8,323 nt of DNA from Candidatus Rokuibacteriota bacterium (GTDB lineage: Bacteria > Methylomirabilota > Methylomirabilia > Rokubacteriales > JACPHL01). Position 1 is the first letter of the stretch; each line of letters starts with the position of its first letter. The stretch is from NCBI GenBank assembly GCA_016188625.1, contig JACPHL010000224.1, positions 1 to 8,323 of the forward strand. The letters are read 5' to 3'. The notes under the pieces are model-generated. The model made no database searches. It was not told where the DNA came from and was given only the letters and a program-made list of their open reading frames with translations. Below are positions 5,396 through 8,323 of this stretch, one piece after another. The position numbers and the translations under genes were made by a program.

Positions 5396-6343
5396 TTACA
5401 CCCGGCGGCACCAGTCGGCCAGGGTGTCGGCGAGGCTGGTCCGGAGGGGGATGGCGGGGGCCCAGCCGGTGGCGGCCCGGAGCTTCCCGGCATCGCCGAG
5501 GAGGAGGGGGAGGTCCACGGGGCGGAAGCGCGCCGGGTCCTCCCGGACCTCGATGGGGACCCTGGCCAGGCTCAGGAAGATCTCCACGACCTCCCGGATC
5601 GTCACCGCCGTCCCGGAGGCCGCGTTGTAGACCTCGCCGGGGAGTCCCTTCTCCAGGGCGAGCCAGTACGCCCGGACCATGTCCCGGACGTCGGTGAAGT
5701 CGCGCCGGGCGGCCGTGTTCCCCACGGCGAGCACGGGCGGCGCCTGGCCGGCCTCGACGGCCGCCACCTGGCGGGCGATGTCGGCCGAGACGAACCCGGG
5801 CCCCTGGCGGGGGCCGATGTGGTTGAAGGCCCTGACGGTGACGATGGGGAGCCGCTCGGCGAGGGCGTAGTAGGTCGCGTAGAGCTCCTGACAGGCCTTG
5901 GAGAGGGCGTAGGGCGAGACCGGCCGGAGGGGCGCGGTCTCGGGGATCGGCTGGGCGGCCTCGTCCACCAGGCCGTAGACCTCGGCCGAGCTGACCAGGA
6001 GGCACGGCGCCGGGAGCTCCCGGAGCGCCTCCAGGAGGTGGAACGCCGCCTCGAGGTTGACCCGGAGGACCTCGGCGCGGTTAGCCCAGGAGCTCCCCAC
6101 CACGCTCAGGCCGGCCAGGTGGAAGACCCGCTCCGGCCGGACCTCGCCGAGGACCCGCGCCGCCGCCCCCGGCTCGGTGAGGTCGCAGGGGTGGAGCCGG
6201 GTCCGGGCGAGGAGGGGCGCGAGGTCGGCGGACGGCGGGCTCCCGGGCAGGACGGTCCCGTGGACCTCCGCCCCCTCGACCAGGGCCAGCTCCGCCAGGT
6301 GGCTCCCGGCGAACCCGGTCACCCCGGTGATCAGGACCCGCAC
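5396..6343 (-). CDS. rmd: GDP-4-keto-6-deoxy-D-mannose reductase-like SDR (GDP-D-rhamnose synthesis)
   Basis: A 315-residue extended SDR. The N-terminus MRVLITGVTGFAGSHLAE carries the GxxGxxG nucleotide-binding motif. The catalytic residues are in SSAEVYG (118-124) and Y145-A-L-S-K149. FNHIGPRQGPGFVSADIAR (173-191) is characteristic of RMD-type enzymes and close GDP-sugar SDRs. RMD reduces GDP-4-keto-6-deoxy-D-mannose at C4, using NAD(P)H, to give GDP-D-rhamnose in the cytoplasm. The dehydratase that makes this substrate is encoded 10 nt upstream, which strongly supports the call. The start is GTG at 6343, with only a weak GGGA-type ribosome site, suggesting coupled translation. A C4 epimerase or a second dehydratase is possible, because the two families are homologous and closely similar here. 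Confidence 0.82.
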   Translation of the reverse strand: MRVLITGVTGFAGSHLAELALVEGAEVHGTVLPGSPPSADLAPLLARTRLHPCDLTEPGAAARVLGEVRPERVFHLAGLSVVGSSWANRAEVLRVNLEAAFHLLEALRELPAPCLLVSSAEVYGLVDEAAQPIPETAPLRPVSPYALSKACQELYATYYALAERLPIVTVRAFNHIGPRQGPGFVSADIARQVAAVEAGQAPPVLAVGNTAARRDFTDVRDMVRAYWLALEKGLPGEVYNAASGTAVTIREVVEIFLSLARVPIEVREDPARFRPVDLPLLLGDAGKLRAATGWAPAIPLRTSLADTLADWCRRV

Positions 6344-6353
6344 GGCGGTCCCA

Positions 6354-7307
6354 CTACACGCGCTGCCGCCAGTAGTCGAGGAGGTCCTTCAGGGTCACCT
6401 CGAAGGGGATGGTCGGCTCCCACCCGGTGACCTGCCGGAACGTCTGGCAGTCGCCGACCAGGACCGGCACGTCCGAGGGGCGGAGCCGGGCCGGGTCCGG
6501 GCGCACCTCGATCCGCGCCGAGGTCAGCCCCAGGAGCAGCTCCAGGACCTCCCGGACGGCGTAGCCCCGGCCGGAGCAGATGTTGTAGACCTCCCCGGGC
6601 TCGCCCCGCTCCAGGGCCAGCCAGTAGGCCCGCACCATGTCGCGGACATCGGTGAAGTCGCGGATCGCGTCGAGGTTGCCGACCCAGAGGATGGGCTCCC
6701 GCTGCCCCTTCTCGATCTCGGCGATCTGCCGGGCGAAGTTGGAGGTCACGAAGACCTCGCCCCGGCGCGGGCCGCTGTGGTTGAACCCGCGGGTCCGGAC
6801 GATGTGGAGGCGGTAGCTCATCCAGTACTGATAGCCGAGGAGGTCCTGCCCGACCTTGGAGACCGCGTAGGGCGAGAGCGGCCGGAGGGGGTTCGTCTCC
6901 CGGATCGGCAGCTCGTCGGGGTGGACCATCCCGTACTCCTCGCTCGAGCCGGCGATGTGGATGCGGCTCCCGAGCCCGAGGTCTCGGACCGCCTCGAGCA
7001 GGTTCACCTGGCCGAGGAGGTTGTTGGCCACCGTCTCGCCTGGGATGAGCCAGGAGGTGGGGACGTAGCTCTGGGCGGCGAGGTGGAAGATCCGGTCGGG
7101 CCGGGTCTCGGCGAGGGCCCGCCGCACGGAGACGGGGTCGCGGAGGTCGCACTCCATCAGGGTGAGGCGGTCGCGGAGGTGGGCGATGTTCTCCATCCGG
7201 CTCCGCCACCGCCGGGTGCCGAAGACCTCGACGTCGCCGCGGGCCACCAGGTAGTCGGCCAGGTGGCTCCCGACGAAGCCGGTGATGCCGGTGATGAGGA
7301 CGCGCAT
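6354..7307 (-). CDS. gmd: GDP-mannose 4,6-dehydratase-like SDR
   Basis: A 317-residue extended SDR. The dinucleotide motif is GITGFVGSHLA (7-17), followed by TRRWRSRMEN (31-40), where the arginines fit NADP binding. The catalytic Ser-Glu segment is AGSSEEYG (119-126), with Y147-A-V-S-K151. FNHSGPRRGEVFVTSNFAR (175-193) closely resembles the GMD hallmark (FNHxSPRRGxxFVT-like) and separates this protein from the reductase next door. The expected reaction is GDP-D-mannose to GDP-4-keto-6-deoxy-D-mannose. It is somewhat shorter than the enterobacterial enzyme but within the range of short bacterial forms. ATG 7307 directly follows the stop codon of the aminotransferase gene with no gap, and AGGAG lies 8 nt upstream inside that gene. 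It forms an operon with the reductase. Confidence 0.85.
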   Translation of the reverse strand: MRVLITGITGFVGSHLADYLVARGDVEVFGTRRWRSRMENIAHLRDRLTLMECDLRDPVSVRRALAETRPDRIFHLAAQSYVPTSWLIPGETVANNLLGQVNLLEAVRDLGLGSRIHIAGSSEEYGMVHPDELPIRETNPLRPLSPYAVSKVGQDLLGYQYWMSYRLHIVRTRGFNHSGPRRGEVFVTSNFARQIAEIEKGQREPILWVGNLDAIRDFTDVRDMVRAYWLALERGEPGEVYNICSGRGYAVREVLELLLGLTSARIEVRPDPARLRPSDVPVLVGDCQTFRQVTGWEPTIPFEVTLKDLLDYWRQRV

Positions 7308-7320
7308 CTATATAGCTCCT
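7308..7320 (-). promoter_or_regulatory. Ribosome binding site of the GDP-mannose dehydratase gene, overlapping the upstream stop codon
   Basis: The minus strand reads AGGAGCTATATAG before ATG 7307. AGGAG (7320-7316) is 8 nt from the start, and the TAG stop of the aminotransferase gene touches the ATG. This arrangement indicates termination-reinitiation coupling. Confidence 0.75.
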
Positions 7321-8323
7321 TGGGCGAAGAAGGTATGGATGGCGCGCGCCACGGTCTCGACCTCCTCGGCCGTCAGCTCGGGGAAGCACGGCAGGGACAG
7401 GACCTCCCGCGAGGCGGCCCAGGCCTCCGGGCAGCCCTCCGGCCGGTACCCGAGCGCGCGGAGGGCGGTCTGGGCGGGGATCGGCTGCGGGTAGTGGCAG
7501 GCCGTCCCGATCCCCGAGGCGGCCAGGTGCTTGGCCAGCTCGTCCCGCCGGGGCGTCCGGACCGTGTACTGGTGGAAGACATGCCGCGCCGGGGGGCGGT
7601 CGCCCGGCAAGGCGAGGGGGAGCCCGGCGAGGCGGCTCCCGTACGCCCCGGCCAGCCGCCGGCGCGCCTCGACCCACCCCCGGACGTGGCGGAGCTTGAC
7701 CCGGAGGATCGCGGCCTGGAGCTCGTCCAGGCGCGAGTTCCAGCCCAGCTCCACGTGGTCGTACTTCTCGGCGGCGCCGTGGTTCCGGAGCCGCCGGAGG
7801 CGCTGCGCGGTCTCGGGGTGGCGGGTCAGGACCATCCCGGCGTCCCCGTAGGCCCCGAGGCCCTTGGTGGGGTAGAAGGAGAGCGCCGCGGCGTCGCCGA
7901 ACCCCCCGACCGGCCGACCCGCGTACTCCGCCCCGAAGGCCTGGGCCGCGTCCTCGACCAAAAGGAGGCCCCGGCTGGCCGCCAGCCCCGCCAGGGGATC
8001 CATGGCCGCCGGCAGGCCGAAGAGGTGGACCGCGACGATGGCCCGGGTGCGGGGGGTGAGGGCCGCCTCCACCACGCGGGGGTCGAGGTTGAGGGTGTCC
8101 GGCTCGACGTCCACGAAGACCGGCCGGGCTCCGGCCTGGAGGACGGCCGTCCCGGAGGCGATGAAGGAGAAGGCGCTCGTGAGCACCTCGTCCCCGGGGC
8201 CGACCCCGAGGGCGACCAGGGCGAGGCGCAGGGCGTCCGACCCCGAGGCCACCCCCACCGCGTGGCGGACCCTGCAGCAGGCCGCCACCTCCTGCTCGAG
8301 GGCCTCGAGCTCCGGGCCCAGGA
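7308..8323 (-). CDS. DegT/DnrJ/EryC1/StrS-family PLP sugar aminotransferase (N-terminus cut by window)
   Basis: The frame is open from the right edge, giving 337 residues starting LGPELEALEQE. Compared with the family, only about 25-35 N-terminal residues are missing, so the true start lies outside the window and the GTG at 8288 is internal. Motifs, numbered from the edge: ASGSDALRLAL (25-35), GPGDEVLTSAFSF (41-53), VEDAAQAFGA (122-131) with the PLP-contacting Asp, SFYPTKGLGAYGD (148-160) with the Schiff-base lysine K153, and GWNSRLDELQAAIL (193-206). These enzymes transfer an amino group from glutamate to a keto-sugar nucleotide. The FYPTKxLGAYGDAG stretch resembles 3-keto-sugar aminotransferases (QdtB/FdtB/WlbC type) more than perosamine synthase. 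It therefore probably serves another amino sugar rather than the GDP-4-keto intermediate made by the following genes. That substrate inference is weak. Confidence 0.9.
   Translation of the reverse strand, partial: LGPELEALEQEVAACCRVRHAVGVASGSDALRLALVALGVGPGDEVLTSAFSFIASGTAVLQAGARPVFVDVEPDTLNLDPRVVEAALTPRTRAIVAVHLFGLPAAMDPLAGLAASRGLLLVEDAAQAFGAEYAGRPVGGFGDAAALSFYPTKGLGAYGDAGMVLTRHPETAQRLRRLRNHGAAEKYDHVELGWNSRLDELQAAILRVKLRHVRGWVEARRRLAGAYGSRLAGLPLALPGDRPPARHVFHQYTVRTPRRDELAKHLAASGIGTACHYPQPIPAQTALRALGYRPEGCPEAWAASREVLSLPCFPELTAEEVETVARAIHTFFAQGAI

Noticed and set aside
6331-7677. 448-codon minus-strand frame across the dehydratase gene and part of the aminotransferase gene
   Set aside because: Pro/Arg/Gly-rich shadow of the real genes in another frame.

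Overview
The window is high-GC bacterial DNA in which every supported gene lies on the minus strand, so transcription runs from right to left. It has no rRNA, tRNA or other phylogenetic marker. The GC-rich coding style and frequent GTG starts suggest an uncultured Gram-negative-type bacterium. A Rokubacteria/Methylomirabilota- or Deltaproteobacteria-like source is only a guess. The envelope genes (an ABC polysaccharide exporter of Wzm/Wzt type plus GDP-sugar enzymes) mark it as part of an O-antigen or similar surface polysaccharide locus.

Layout in transcription order. (1) 8323-7308: DegT/DnrJ/EryC1/StrS sugar aminotransferase, with its N-terminus cut by the right edge. (2) 7307-6354: GDP-mannose 4,6-dehydratase-like SDR. 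(3) 6343-5396: GDP-4-keto-6-deoxymannose reductase-like SDR, a close paralogue of the previous gene. These three are packed with gaps of 0 and 10 nt and form one operon, which ends in a strong GC-rich hairpin. (4) 5395-5117: a 279-nt intergenic region whose proximal part is strikingly AT-rich. It holds a good minus-strand promoter, an AT-rich UP-like tract and two near-palindromic 17-mers spaced 73 bp apart. (5) 5116-4301 and 4296-3457: an AbiEi/AbiEii type IV toxin-antitoxin pair. (6) 3456-3312: a 145-nt spacer with a hairpin and a perfect TATAAT just before the next gene. (7) 3311-2535: Wzm-type ABC permease. (8) 2531-1275: Wzt-type ATPase with a C-terminal carbohydrate-binding domain. (9) 1263 to the left edge: methyltransferase with a long N-terminal coiled coil, whose stop lies just beyond the window.

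How the genes could work together: the dehydratase and reductase would convert GDP-D-mannose to GDP-D-rhamnose, the precursor of D-rhamnan-type chains. Wzm/Wzt would export the lipid-linked finished chain. The coiled-coil methyltransferase next to Wzt is a good candidate for the chain terminator whose methyl cap Wzt recognises, by analogy with WbdD. The aminotransferase suggests an additional amino sugar. No glycosyltransferase is present in the window. The most notable arrangement is the AbiE module, with its own promoter and candidate operators, inserted between the precursor genes and the export genes of a surface polysaccharide locus that commonly specifies a phage receptor.
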